From positions 9,301,001-9,365,000 of the forward strand of contig NZ_CP127294.1 of NCBI RefSeq assembly GCF_030285625.1: a stretch of DNA of 64,000 bases. The letters run 5' to 3'. The notes beneath the pieces are model-generated. The model saw only the letters and a program-made list of their open reading frames with translations, was not told the origin of the DNA and searched no databases. The DNA comes from Amycolatopsis sp. 2-15 (GTDB lineage Bacteria > Actinomycetota > Actinomycetes > Mycobacteriales > Pseudonocardiaceae). The translations under genes and the position numbers were made by a program. Positions 1 through 8,364 of this stretch are shown piece by piece (position 1 is the stretch's first letter; every line of letters starts with the position of its first letter).

Positions 1-761
1 GGCGTGTAGAGCACCGTCGGGTGGAACTGCACGAACTCGACGTCGGCCACGGTCGCGCCCGCCCGCAGCGCGAGCGCCAGGCCGTCGCCGGTCGCGATCT
101 CCGGGTTGGACGTCGCCTGGTAGAGCTGGCCGAACCCGCCGCTGGCCAGCAGCACGGCCGAAGCCCGCACCACGCCGGGTACGCCGTCGCGGTCCAGCAC
201 GGTCACGCCCGCGACCTCACCCAGGGGCGTGAGCAACGCGTCGACCGCAATGTGGTGCTGCAGCACCGGCACGCGCCGGTCGCCCGCCTGCGCCACCAAA
301 GTGCGCTCCACCTCGGCGCCCGTGGCGTCGCCGCCCGCGTGGATCACGCGGAACGCGCTGTGGCCGCCCTCGCGGGCGCGCGCCAACCCCTCGGCGCCGG
401 CGTCGAACTGCGCCCCGCTGGCCCGCAGCCACTCCACGGCCGCCGGGCCGCCGTCGAGGATCGACCGCACCGCGTCCTCGTCGCAAAGGCCGGCGCCCGC
501 GGTGAAGGTGTCTTCGGCGTGCTTCGCGACCGAGTCGCCGCGGTCGTGCTCGCCTTCCAGCACCACCGCGACGCCACCCTGGGCCCAGCGCGTGTTGCCG
601 TCGGACACCGCCGCCTTGGTCACCACGAGCACGTGCAGCCCGAGCTCCTGCGCCCGCAGCGCGGCGGTCAGCCCGGCCACCCCGCTGCCCACCACGACGA
701 GGTCCGCCCGGGCTTCCCACACCGGGGTTTTCGCCTGTAAAGCGTTAACCGGGGTGGTCAT
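1..761 (-). CDS. nadB: L-aspartate oxidase NadB, partial (C-terminus beyond the left edge)
   Basis: The reading frame from the ATG at 759-761 stays open to base 1, so only the N-terminal ~253 residues are present. It begins [20 protein letters not shown] and carries the FAD-binding motif [15 protein letters not shown], followed by the family segments [10 protein letters not shown] and FHPTVLYT. NadB is a flavoenzyme that oxidises L-aspartate to iminoaspartate, the substrate of NadA in de novo NAD synthesis. The start overlaps the nadA stop codon (ATGA at 758-761), so the two genes are translationally coupled in one operon. nadC would be expected further left, outside the window. Confidence 0.93.
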   Translation of the reverse strand, partial: MTTPVNALQAKTPVWEARADLVVVGSGVAGLTAALRAQELGLHVLVVTKAAVSDGNTRWAQGGVAVVLEGEHDRGDSVAKHAEDTFTAGAGLCDEDAVRSILDGGPAAVEWLRASGAQFDAGAEGLARAREGGHSAFRVIHAGGDATGAEVERTLVAQAGDRRVPVLQHHIAVDALLTPLGEVAGVTVLDRDGVPGVVRASAVLLASGGFGQLYQATSNPEIATGDGLALALRAGATVADVEFVQFHPTVLYT

Positions 762-1771
762 TCGCCGCCGCCGGGCTGCCCGATTTCGATCATCCGCTGC
801 ACCGAGGCCCGCGCCCGGGCGGCCGTCTCGAGGTCCACGTGGACCTCGTCCGCGCCTTCGCGCAGGCTCCGCAGCAGCGCGGCGGGCGTGATCATCTTCA
901 TGTACCGGCAGGACGCCCGATCGTTCACCGCGCGGAAGTCGATCTCCGGCGCGGCCTTGCGCAGCTGGTGGATCATGCCGATCTCGGTCGCCACCAGCAC
1001 CGAGCGGGCCTTGGTGTCCCGAGCCGCGTGCACCATGTCGCCGGTGGACAGGATCTTCACGCGCTCCGGCGCCACCGCGCCCTCGCCCGCGAGGTAGAGC
1101 GCCGAGGTCGCGCAGCCGCACTCGGGGTGGATGAACAGGTCGGCGTCGGGGTTCTCCGCGGCCCGCGCGGCCAGCTCGGCCCCGTTGATGCCGGCGTGGA
1201 CGTGGCACTCGCCGGCCCAGATGTGCATGTTCTGCCGGCCCGTCACGCGCTTCACGTGCGCGCCGAGGAACTGGTCGGGCAGGAAGAGAACTTCCTGGTC
1301 AGCGGGGATCGACGCCACCACGTCGACCGCGTTCGACGACGTGCAGCAGATGTCCGTCTCGGCCTTCACCTCGGCCGTGGTGTTCACGTACGACACCACA
1401 ACCGCGCCCGGGTGCTCGGCCTTCCAGGCCCGCAGCTCGGCGCCGGAGATGGAGTCGGCGAGCGAGCAGCCGGCCCGCGCGTCGGGGATGAGCACCGTCT
1501 TCTGCGGCGCCAGGATTTTCGCGGTCTCGGCCATGAAGTGCACGCCGCAGAAGACGATCGTGGACGCGTCGCTGCTCGCCGCGATGCGGCTCAGCGCCAG
1601 CGAGTCGCCGGTGAAGTCGGCGATGTCCTGGATCTCGGGCACCTGGTAGTTGTGCGCGAGCAGCACCGCGTCGCGCTTGCGAGCGAGCGCCCGCACCTCG
1701 TCCGCCCAGTCCGCGTTCGCCTCCACCCCGCCGTACGGGGTCAGGTCCTGCTCATCAACCGTGGTGGTCAT
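758..1771 (-). CDS. nadA: quinolinate synthase NadA
   Basis: 337 residues. NadA condenses iminoaspartate with dihydroxyacetone phosphate to quinolinate using a [4Fe-4S] cluster. The family cysteines are visible in FCGVHFMAE (C75), ICCTSSNA (C142/143) and HPECGC (C218/C220); HNYQ and the AGECHVH segment are also typical. The ATG at 1769-1771 has a strong Shine-Dalgarno (AGGAGGG, minus strand of 1778-1784). The gene is divergent from an NrtR-type regulator and its promoter region contains the inverted repeat at 1797-1821, so repression by that regulator is likely. It overlaps nadB by four bases. Confidence 0.96.
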   Translation of the reverse strand: MTTTVDEQDLTPYGGVEANADWADEVRALARKRDAVLLAHNYQVPEIQDIADFTGDSLALSRIAASSDASTIVFCGVHFMAETAKILAPQKTVLIPDARAGCSLADSISGAELRAWKAEHPGAVVVSYVNTTAEVKAETDICCTSSNAVDVVASIPADQEVLFLPDQFLGAHVKRVTGRQNMHIWAGECHVHAGINGAELAARAAENPDADLFIHPECGCATSALYLAGEGAVAPERVKILSTGDMVHAARDTKARSVLVATEIGMIHQLRKAAPEIDFRAVNDRASCRYMKMITPAALLRSLREGADEVHVDLETAARARASVQRMIEIGQPGGGE

Positions 1772-1796
1772 GTCTGGCCCTCCTGGACCGTCGACT

Positions 1797-1821
1797 GGTT
1801 TTCGCCTTATAATCGAAAACC
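1797..1821. promoter_or_regulatory. candidate NrtR operator overlapping the nrtR -10 box
   Basis: A perfect 8-bp inverted repeat (GGTTTTCG, 9-bp spacer, CGAAAACC) fills the nadA-nrtR intergenic region. A consensus TATAAT -10 hexamer lies inside the spacer at 1808-1813, pointing right. The repeat ends exactly one base before the GTG of the regulator gene. Binding here would block the rightward promoter and lie upstream of the nadA Shine-Dalgarno, giving autoregulation plus nadA-nadB repression. The operator role is inferred from position and symmetry. Confidence 0.7.
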
Positions 1822-2520
1822 GTGCGAAGTCATCTTAACACCCAGACCCCCCTGGCCCACGAGGTTCTGTGCGCCGTCCTGCAAGTGCGCTCGGACACAC
1901 TGCGCGTGCTCCTGTGGCAGCGCGCGCTCGACCCGCACCTGGGCCGCTGGTCGCTCCCCGGCGGCCGGCTGCGCCCCGACGAGGACGTCGAAACCTCGAT
2001 CCGCCGCCAGCTCGCGGAGAAGGTCGACGTGCGCCAGCTCAAGCACGTGGAGCAGCTATCGGTCTTCAGCGCGCCCGACCGCGTGCCGGGACCGCGGGTG
2101 GTCGCCACGGCGTTCCTGGGCCTCGTGCCATCGGACGTCGATCCGGAGGTGCCCGAGGACACCCAGTGGCACGACGTGACCGCGCTGCCGCGCACCGCGT
2201 TCGACCACGAAGCCATCGTGCTGCGCGCCCGCGACCGGCTGCGCTCGAAGCTCAGCTACACCAACCTCGGCTTCGCCCTGGCGCCCGAGCAGTTCACGAT
2301 CTCCGCCCTGCGCGGGCTCTACTCCGCCGCACTGGGCTACCGGGTGTCCGCGACGAACCTGCAGCGCGTGCTGTCACGCCGGGGACTCCTCGTGCCCACC
2401 GGGGACACCGCGTCACCCGGTCGGGCCGGCGGGCGCCCGGCGGCGCTGTTCTCCTTCGCGGGCAAAGGGATGCAGATCACGGACCCGTTCGCAGTCCTCA
2501 AGCCGCCGCCGAAAAGGTGA
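1822..2520 (+). CDS. nrtR: NrtR-family Nudix-winged helix regulator of NAD synthesis
   Basis: 232 residues. Residues ~12-140 form a Nudix domain, but the Nudix box ([20 protein letters not shown]) lacks the REUxEE catalytic glutamates, as is usual for NrtR regulators that sense ADP-ribose-type ligands without hydrolysing them. Residues ~150-230 ([20 protein letters not shown] onwards) match the C-terminal winged-helix DNA-binding domain. The gene is divergent from nadA-nadB, the typical target. The GTG start at 1822 lies 8 bases after TATAAT, predicting a leaderless transcript. No Shine-Dalgarno is present. Confidence 0.88.
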   Translation: MRSHLNTQTPLAHEVLCAVLQVRSDTLRVLLWQRALDPHLGRWSLPGGRLRPDEDVETSIRRQLAEKVDVRQLKHVEQLSVFSAPDRVPGPRVVATAFLGLVPSDVDPEVPEDTQWHDVTALPRTAFDHEAIVLRARDRLRSKLSYTNLGFALAPEQFTISALRGLYSAALGYRVSATNLQRVLSRRGLLVPTGDTASPGRAGGRPAALFSFAGKGMQITDPFAVLKPPPKR

Positions 2521-2559
2521 CGGACTGCGAGCGTGCCCCCTTACCCGTACGGTGGACGC

Positions 2560-3282
2560 GTGACCGAGCCGGAGCAGGAGCAGAACCCCAGCGGGACAGC
2601 GACACTGCCGTTGTTCCCGCTGCAGACCGTGCTGCTCCCCGGTACGCATCTGCCGTTGCACATCTTCGAACCGCGCTACCGACAGCTGACCGCGGACCTC
2701 GTGGGCGGCGCCGTGCCGGGTCGGGAATTCGGTGTGGTCGCGCTGCGCGCCCCGCTCGTGCGGGAGGTACGTGGTCTGGACCATGTGTACGACGTGGGCT
2801 GCAGCACCGTGCTGCGCGAAGCGAAACGGCTGCCGGACGGGCGCTACGACGTGGTCACCAAGGCCGCCCGCCGCTTCCGCCTGCGCGAGCTCGACTGCAC
2901 CTCGGCGCCCTACCTGATGGGCGTGGTCGACTGGTTGCCCGACGACGCCGTGCCCGCCAGCGCGGCCGAACCCGCGCAGCGCCTCGGCGAGGTCGCGCGG
3001 GCCGCCCACCGGCGTTACTGCGAGGCCGCGTGGCACGACGACGACTGGAACACGCCGGACGACAACGCCGACGTGAACGAGCTGGCCTACCAGCTCGCCG
3101 CCGACTGCCTGCTGCCCCTGGAAGACCGCCAGCTGCTGCTGGAGGAGACGCACCCGTTGCGGCGCCTGCGCATCGTCTGCCGGCTGCTCACGCGCGAGAC
3201 GTGGTTCCTGGACACGCTCAGCGCCGTGCCGCTGCCGCCGACCGAGTTCGCCGACTTCTCGAAGCCGGCCAACCTCAACTAG
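2560..3282 (+). CDS. Lon N-terminal (substrate-binding) domain protein
   Basis: 240 residues. TLPLFPLQTVLLPGTHLPLH and IFEPRYRQL are the signature of the LON substrate-binding domain. There is no AAA+ ATPase or protease domain, so this is a stand-alone LON-domain protein of the kind common in actinobacteria; its substrate is unknown. The GTG at 2560 is preferred to the upstream GTG at 2533 because a -10-like TACGGT (2548-2553) ends 6 bases before it, predicting a leaderless start. It lies 39 bp downstream of the nrtR stop and may also be read from that promoter. Confidence 0.85.
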   Translation: MTEPEQEQNPSGTATLPLFPLQTVLLPGTHLPLHIFEPRYRQLTADLVGGAVPGREFGVVALRAPLVREVRGLDHVYDVGCSTVLREAKRLPDGRYDVVTKAARRFRLRELDCTSAPYLMGVVDWLPDDAVPASAAEPAQRLGEVARAAHRRYCEAAWHDDDWNTPDDNADVNELAYQLAADCLLPLEDRQLLLEETHPLRRLRIVCRLLTRETWFLDTLSAVPLPPTEFADFSKPANLN

Positions 3283-3297
3283 CCGCGACCCAAAGCC

Positions 3298-3903
3298 TCA
3301 GCCGAGGCGGCGGCCGAGATCCTCGCGCCCGTTCCAGGCCGCGAGCAGCGCGTAGACGAGCGAGGTCATCAACGGGGCCGCCACCCAGATCCACCCGGAC
3401 TCCAGCTGCGGCGCCGCCGAGATCACCGCGCCCAGCGCGGGCGCCGTGTCGATGGCGTACTTCGAGTTCACGAACGCCACGCCGATCTGCGTGCCGAGCC
3501 AGCCGGCCAGCGCGGCACCCGCGGCGGCGGCCACGAAAACGACCGGGCCGCGGCGTTCACGCATCAGCCACACGATCACGCCGATCAGCAGCCCCGTGGC
3601 CAGCGCCAGGAAGCCGTAGATGGCGAGGTCATCGAACCGGTGCCAGCTCTCCAGCTCCAGCGGCACGCGCTGCCCGTCGGCGGTGACCACGCGCTCGCGC
3701 TGCGCTGGGGCCATCAGCGACCACAGCCAGCCGAGCGGGATGCCCAGCAGGCCCGCCGTCGACAGCACGCTCACCGCCGGCAGCAGGTCGGCCTTCACCA
3801 CGACCTTGGGCCGCGCCCGGTGCGGTGGGAAGAGGTTCGGCACCGACCAGGCGTCGGCCACGGCGGACGACCGGTGTGCTGCCTTGCCCGCGGAATCGAC
3901 CAC
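3298..3903 (-). CDS. DUF2567-like membrane protein
   Basis: 201 residues with four predicted membrane segments: one near residues 30-55 (LLPAVSVLSTAGLLGIPLGW), two around 90-135 (LAIYGFLALATGLLIGVIVW, then VVFVAAAAGAALAGWLG) and a last one near the C-terminus (WIWVAAPLMTSLVYALLAAW). The pattern, with an extracytoplasmic loop after the first segment, resembles the actinobacterial DUF2567 family of unknown function. The GTG at 3901-3903 is chosen because a purine-rich Shine-Dalgarno (GGGAGGGA, minus strand) precedes it; the frame is open upstream to 3963. It is the last gene of the leftward bio cluster, or an independent unit. Confidence 0.7.
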   Translation of the reverse strand: MVDSAGKAAHRSSAVADAWSVPNLFPPHRARPKVVVKADLLPAVSVLSTAGLLGIPLGWLWSLMAPAQRERVVTADGQRVPLELESWHRFDDLAIYGFLALATGLLIGVIVWLMRERRGPVVFVAAAAGAALAGWLGTQIGVAFVNSKYAIDTAPALGAVISAAPQLESGWIWVAAPLMTSLVYALLAAWNGREDLGRRLG

Positions 3904-3959
3904 CCCGGACTCCCTCCCTGCGTTTGTGCGGACCGAGCGTAACCGGTCAGCACCCGCGG

Positions 3960-4166
3960 TCAACCACTGGCGGTCTCGCCGTGCCGGCTGCAGCGCGCCG
4001 TCCAGCCGACGGGCGTCACCTGCACCACCATCCGGCGGGCGCAGAACACGCAGAACCGCGGGGGTTCGAGCGCCGTGCGCGGGTTGTGGCAGGCGTCGTG
4101 ATCGGCGCCGCCGGGCGACGCCTGTCCACAGTGGACGCAGTAGGCGGGTGGGTCAGAGGCTGTCAC
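3960..4166 (-). CDS. bsaP: biotin synthase auxiliary protein BsaP
   Basis: 68 residues with six cysteines at 10, 13, 26, 39, 42 and 59 ([38 protein letters not shown]). This pattern matches the small iron-sulfur protein encoded next to bioB in mycobacteria and relatives and required there for biotin synthase activity, probably to support repair of the sacrificial sulfur cluster. The GTG start at 4164-4166 lies inside the last codons of bioB, a 14-bp overlap in another frame, so synthesis should be coupled to BioB at similar stoichiometry. The family role is established knowledge; the assignment rests on motif and context. Confidence 0.85.
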   Translation of the reverse strand: MTASDPPAYCVHCGQASPGGADHDACHNPRTALEPPRFCVFCARRMVVQVTPVGWTARCSRHGETASG

Positions 4167-5178
4167 TGAGGGCCTTGACCGGCATCTTCAGCTCGTCGAG
4201 CATCTTCAGGTCCGCGCTCGCGGGCCGGCCGAGGTTCGTCAGGTAGTTGCCGACGATGATCGCGTTGATCCCGCCCAGCATGCCCTGCTCCGCGCCCAGG
4301 TCGCCCAGGGTCAGCTCGCGGCCGCCGGCGAAGCGCAGCATCGTGCGCGGCATGGCGAGCCGGAACGCCGCGACCGTGCGCAGCGCGTCCTTGCCCTCGA
4401 CGATCTCGAAGTTCTCGTACGGCGTGCCCGGCTGCGGGATGAGGAAGTTCATCGGCACCTCGTGCGGGCTCAGCTCGGCGAGCTGCACGGCGAACTCCGC
4501 GCGCTGCTCGACGGTCTCCCCCATGCCGATGATGCCGCCGCAGCAGACCTCCATGCCGGCCTCGGCGACCATCCGCAGGGTGTCCCAGCGCTCTTCCCAC
4601 GAGTGCGTGGTCACGACGTCGGGGAAGTGCGAGCGCGCCGTCTCGAGGTTGTGGTTGTAGCGGTGCACGCCCATCTCGACGAGCTCGTCGACCTGCTCCT
4701 GGGTGAGCATGCCGAGCGAACACGCGATCTGGATGTCGTTGCCGTCGGCACGGATCGCCTGCACGCCCTCACGGACCTGCGACAGCAGCCGCTTGTCCGG
4801 ACCGCGCACGGCGGCGACGATGCAGAACTCGGTCGCACCCGTCTCGGCGGTCTGGCGCGCGGCCTTGACCAGGCCCGGGATGTCCAGCCAGGCCGAGCGC
4901 ACCGGCGACGGGAAGCGCCCCGACTGCGAGCAGAAATGGCAGTCCTCGGGGCAGCCACCGGTCTTGAGGCTCACGATGCCCTCGACCTCGACCTCCGGGC
5001 CGCACCAGCGCATGCGCACCTCGTGCGCGAGCTGCAAAGCCTCGCCGAGCCGTTCGTCGGGCAGCCGGAGCACGGCCAGCACCTGTTCCTCGGACAATCC
5101 GACCCCGCGCTCGAGCACCTGCTCGCGCGCGACGGCCAGCACGTCCGCGGTCTCCGGCTTTCCCGCCACTGCGGTCAC
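4153..5178 (-). CDS. bioB: biotin synthase BioB
   Basis: 341 residues. Radical SAM enzyme inserting sulfur into dethiobiotin. The CX3CX2C motif CPEDCHFC is at C76/C80/C83; SLKTGG precedes it, and YNHNLET, FNLIP-like [10 protein letters not shown] and [14 protein letters not shown] segments of BioB follow. The GTG at 5176-5178 is chosen because AGGAGA precedes it at good spacing; an in-frame upstream extension to 5247 is unlikely. It follows bioD by 84 bp on the same strand and overlaps bsaP, giving a bioD-bioB-bsaP unit. Confidence 0.95.
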   Translation of the reverse strand: MTAVAGKPETADVLAVAREQVLERGVGLSEEQVLAVLRLPDERLGEALQLAHEVRMRWCGPEVEVEGIVSLKTGGCPEDCHFCSQSGRFPSPVRSAWLDIPGLVKAARQTAETGATEFCIVAAVRGPDKRLLSQVREGVQAIRADGNDIQIACSLGMLTQEQVDELVEMGVHRYNHNLETARSHFPDVVTTHSWEERWDTLRMVAEAGMEVCCGGIIGMGETVEQRAEFAVQLAELSPHEVPMNFLIPQPGTPYENFEIVEGKDALRTVAAFRLAMPRTMLRFAGGRELTLGDLGAEQGMLGGINAIIVGNYLTNLGRPASADLKMLDELKMPVKALSDSL

Positions 5179-5262
5179 GACGTCTCCTGTCTGTCGGGGT
5201 ACTGCACGGGCGCGCTCTTCGTCATGGTGCCCGAGAGCCCGCCCCACGGGCTGCGACGCCCG

Positions 5263-5988
5263 TCACTTATTCGCGGAAGCGGCCCGGGTGAAAGCCTCGG
5301 GGTCGAACTCCCCGCCGAACCACGGCGAGAGCCCGGCGCGCGCCCGTTCCACGAACGTATCGTGATCCGTCGCCGCCAGCCCCCCGGGCAGCACCCCGAG
5401 CAGGGGTGCCCCGGCCGCATTGGGCAGGTCGCGCAGGTTTTCCACGGACGCGAGATCCGGCTCGGCCGGCCACGCGCCGACCATCACGCCCGCGACGTTG
5501 AGCCCGCGCCGCGTGGCGACCTCCGCGGTCAGCGCCGTCGCGTTGAGCGTGCCGAGGCCCGGCTGGGCGACGATCACGATCAGCGCGCCCAGCGCCCACG
5601 CGACATCGGCCAGCCCGCTGCCGTCGGCGTCGAAGCGCACCAGCAGGCCGCCGGCGCCTTCCACGAGCGTGAGGTCGTGCTCGGCGTCGAGTGCGGTGGC
5701 AGCGGCCGCGATCTCGCCCGGGCCCAGCGTCGGCAGGCCGCTGCGCCGCGCCGCAGCCTCCGGGGAGAGCGGGTCGGGGTAGCGCCGCAGCTCACGCGTG
5801 GTCACGCCCTTGCCGGCCAGGCGCACGACCTCGTCGAGATCTCCCGCCTCGCCGGGCGCGACCCCGGTCTGGGCCGGTTTGAGCACCGCGACGCGCTGCC
5901 CTTGCCCGAGCGCCAGCGCCGCGATCGCCGCCGTGGTGATCGTTTTGCCGACCTCGGTCCCGGTCCCCGTCATCACCAGCATGGTCAC
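5263..5988 (-). CDS. bioD: dethiobiotin synthetase BioD
   Basis: 241 residues. BioD carboxylates 7,8-diaminononanoate with CO2 and ATP to form dethiobiotin. The P-loop TGTGTEVGKT is at residues 7-16; LKPAQTG and VEGAGGLLV are the other family motifs. The GTG at 5986-5988 is preceded at 8 bases by TAAGTT (minus strand, 5997-6002), so a leaderless mRNA with its own promoter is likely. The CO2 requirement makes the flanking bicarbonate transporter-carbonic anhydrase genes interesting. Confidence 0.93.
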   Translation of the reverse strand: MTMLVMTGTGTEVGKTITTAAIAALALGQGQRVAVLKPAQTGVAPGEAGDLDEVVRLAGKGVTTRELRRYPDPLSPEAAARRSGLPTLGPGEIAAAATALDAEHDLTLVEGAGGLLVRFDADGSGLADVAWALGALIVIVAQPGLGTLNATALTAEVATRRGLNVAGVMVGAWPAEPDLASVENLRDLPNAAGAPLLGVLPGGLAATDHDTFVERARAGLSPWFGGEFDPEAFTRAASANK

Positions 5989-6039
5989 GGGCCATCAACT
6001 TAGTCACCCGTACCCGGTACGCACCACGTCCGGGTGGGA

Positions 6040-8220
6040 TCACCCACGATGTGGGGTGACCGGTGTCCCCGCCGCCACGAACGCGCCCGCCACCGGGTCG
6101 GACAGGTAGACCTGCGCCGCGCCGACGTCGAAGTACAGGCCGGTGAGCAGCAGCTCGCCGCGGGCTTCGGCCTCGGCGACCAGCGGATACGCGCGCAGGT
6201 GGTCGAGCTGCTGCAGCACGTTGTGCAGGGCCAGGCGGTCGGGTTGGCGGGCGGGAAGCTCACCGCCGAGCGTGACCGGGCCGCGGCGGCTCAGGCTGGG
6301 CTCCGCGTGGCGCAGCCAGCCCTCCAGCGCCGTGCCGGCCGGCGGCCCGTCGGCGAGCGCGCCCATCGCGCCGCACGAGGAGTGCCCGCACACCACGATC
6401 TCGCGCACGTGCAGCACCCCCACGGCGTATTCGACGGCGGCGTTCATCGACGGGTCGGCCTGCGCGGGCGGCACGAGGTTGCCGATGTTGCGCACGGTGA
6501 ACAGGTCACCCGGGCCGGACGTGGTGATCAGGTTGGGCACGATGCGCGAGTCGCCACAGGTGATGAACAGCGTGTGCGGGCGCTGGCCGTCGGCGAGGCC
6601 CGAGAGCGTCTCCTTCAGCAGCGGCGCGGCCCGGCGCTGGAACTCCGTGGCCCCGCGGTGGGTCCGCTGGCCGGGCAGGCGGACGTCGACCGCCTGCCAG
6701 GCGGACCACGGCGCAAGCCAGCGCGGCACGGCGCCGGCCGCCGCTGTGCGCCGCAGTGTCGGGGTGCCCTCCTTGCCCTTGCCGAACCACGGGTGGCCGA
6801 CCTCGTCGACGACCACGGTGCCGCCGGCCCGTTCGTGGGCCTGCTGCCAGCTCGACAGGCTTTCGAAGGCGGCGTGGTCGAGGTAGTCGGCGACGAGCTC
6901 GAGCTTCACGACCGTGCCGGGCGGGACAGCCCCGAGCACCTTCGACAGGCGCGGGACGGACAGGAACGTGAGCACGCCTTCCACGACCACGCGCCACTCG
7001 TCGCCGTCGCGCTCGGCGTGAACGCCGGACCACACTGTGCGGCGCAGCATGAGGGCCACCGCCAGCACGATCCCCGCGAGCACGCCGGTCAGCAGGTCGA
7101 AGGCGACTACACCGGCGAGCGTCACGAGGTAGAGCGCGAGGTCGCCGTGGCGCAGGACTTGCCTGAGGTGACCGGGGTTCACGAGCTTCACCCCGACGTG
7201 CACGAGCAGGCCGGCGAGCGCGGCCAGCGGGATGTTCTCGATCAGCCCGGCCAGCGCCACCACGAAGACCAGTACCCACACGCCGTGCAGCACGGCGGAC
7301 GCCCGGGTCTTGGCGCCCGCGGCGACGTTGGTGGAGCTGCGCACGATCACGCCCGTCACGGGCAGACCGCCGAGCGCGCCGGACACCAGGTTGGCCGCGC
7401 CCTGGCCCACGAGCTCGCGGTCGAGGTTCGCGCGCGGGCCGGTGTGCAGCTTGTCCACGGCGACGGCCGAGAGCAGGCTTTCGACGCTCGCGATCAACGC
7501 GATGGTCACCGCCGCGAGCACGACGTCGGTCCAGCCGTCGCCGGGCAGCTGCGGCGCGAAGCGGATTTGCAGCAGGTCTCCGGGCAGCTCCACGCGCGGC
7601 AGCGTCATGCCGGCGACGAGCGAGATCACCGTGGCCACCGCGATCGCGGCGAGCGGCCCCGGCACCTTGCGCACGGCGGCGGGCAGGCGCGGCCAGACCA
7701 CGAGGATCACGATGGTGAGCAGCCCGATCACGGCCGCCGCGTCGTGATGGGCCACGACCTGCGCGGGCAGCTCGGCGATGTTCTCCAGCGCGGAGCTCTG
7801 CGCGTTCCCGCCGAGCACCACGTGGAGCTGGCCCAGCACGATCGTCACCCCGATGCCGGCGAGCATCCCGTGCACGATGGCCGGCGAGATCGCCAGCGCC
7901 ACCCGCGCGATGCGGCTCAGGCCCAGCAGCACCTGCAGCGCACCGGCGAGCACGGTGATCAGGCACGTGACGGCCCACCCGAAGGTGGCGATCGTCTCGG
8001 CCATGATCACGGTCAGCCCGGCCGCGGGCCCGCTGACCTGCAGCGGCGAGCCACCGAGCAGGCCGGCGACCACACCCCCGACCACAGCGGCGATCAGTCC
8101 GGCGACGAGCGGAGCCCCGGACGCGAGCGCGATGCCCAGCGACAGCGGCACAGCGACGAGGAAGACCACGAGCGAGGCGGGCACGTCGTGGCGAAGCACG
8201 GCAAGTCGGCTCATGATCAC
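6040..8220 (-). CDS. SulP family transporter-STAS-beta-carbonic anhydrase fusion, copy 1
   Basis: 726 residues in three parts. Residues ~1-400 are a SulP anion transporter with 10-14 hydrophobic segments and the family motifs SPAIVHGMLAGIG and LGGLPVTGVIVRS. Residues ~410-480 are STAS-like (VEGVLTFLSVPRLSKVL). Residues ~535-720 are a beta-carbonic anhydrase with zinc ligands in CGDSR (C~555) and GHSSCGA (H~612, C~615). Such fusions are thought to couple bicarbonate uptake to CO2/bicarbonate interconversion. The start is GTG 8220 or ATG 8214; neither has a clear Shine-Dalgarno. It lies between bioD and a close paralogue, same strand. Confidence 0.9.
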   Translation of the reverse strand: MIMSRLAVLRHDVPASLVVFLVAVPLSLGIALASGAPLVAGLIAAVVGGVVAGLLGGSPLQVSGPAAGLTVIMAETIATFGWAVTCLITVLAGALQVLLGLSRIARVALAISPAIVHGMLAGIGVTIVLGQLHVVLGGNAQSSALENIAELPAQVVAHHDAAAVIGLLTIVILVVWPRLPAAVRKVPGPLAAIAVATVISLVAGMTLPRVELPGDLLQIRFAPQLPGDGWTDVVLAAVTIALIASVESLLSAVAVDKLHTGPRANLDRELVGQGAANLVSGALGGLPVTGVIVRSSTNVAAGAKTRASAVLHGVWVLVFVVALAGLIENIPLAALAGLLVHVGVKLVNPGHLRQVLRHGDLALYLVTLAGVVAFDLLTGVLAGIVLAVALMLRRTVWSGVHAERDGDEWRVVVEGVLTFLSVPRLSKVLGAVPPGTVVKLELVADYLDHAAFESLSSWQQAHERAGGTVVVDEVGHPWFGKGKEGTPTLRRTAAAGAVPRWLAPWSAWQAVDVRLPGQRTHRGATEFQRRAAPLLKETLSGLADGQRPHTLFITCGDSRIVPNLITTSGPGDLFTVRNIGNLVPPAQADPSMNAAVEYAVGVLHVREIVVCGHSSCGAMGALADGPPAGTALEGWLRHAEPSLSRRGPVTLGGELPARQPDRLALHNVLQQLDHLRAYPLVAEAEARGELLLTGLYFDVGAAQVYLSDPVAGAFVAAGTPVTPHRG

Positions 8221-8317
8221 CAGGTAACCCGAATGTGGGTGAAATGTCCGCTATGTCCCACCTGATGGCATGAATTTTTATCGGACACCCCACTTTCGGG
8301 TTGCGCGGGCTCGACCA

Positions 8318-8347
8318 CTGGGCCGGTGCGGACGCGCACCGGCCCAG
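8318..8347 (-). terminator. hairpin terminator between the two SulP-CA genes
   Basis: A perfect 13-bp inverted repeat (CTGGGCCGGTGCG and its complement, arms 8318-8330 and 8335-8347) with a 4-base loop. It lies 18 bp past the stop codon of the upstream (copy 2) fusion gene, so the two copies are probably separate transcription units. Confidence 0.75.
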
Positions 8348-8364
8348 CCGGTCGATGGCCCCCG

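Noticed and set aside
1..740. Plus-strand 239-codon frame at the left edge
   Set aside because: It is the shadow of nadB, whose minus-strand frame shows the FAD motif and an ATGA overlap with nadA.
5179..6039. A possible BirA/BioQ-type operator near bioD and bioB
   Set aside because: No convincing inverted repeat of the expected type was found around the bioB or bioD starts.
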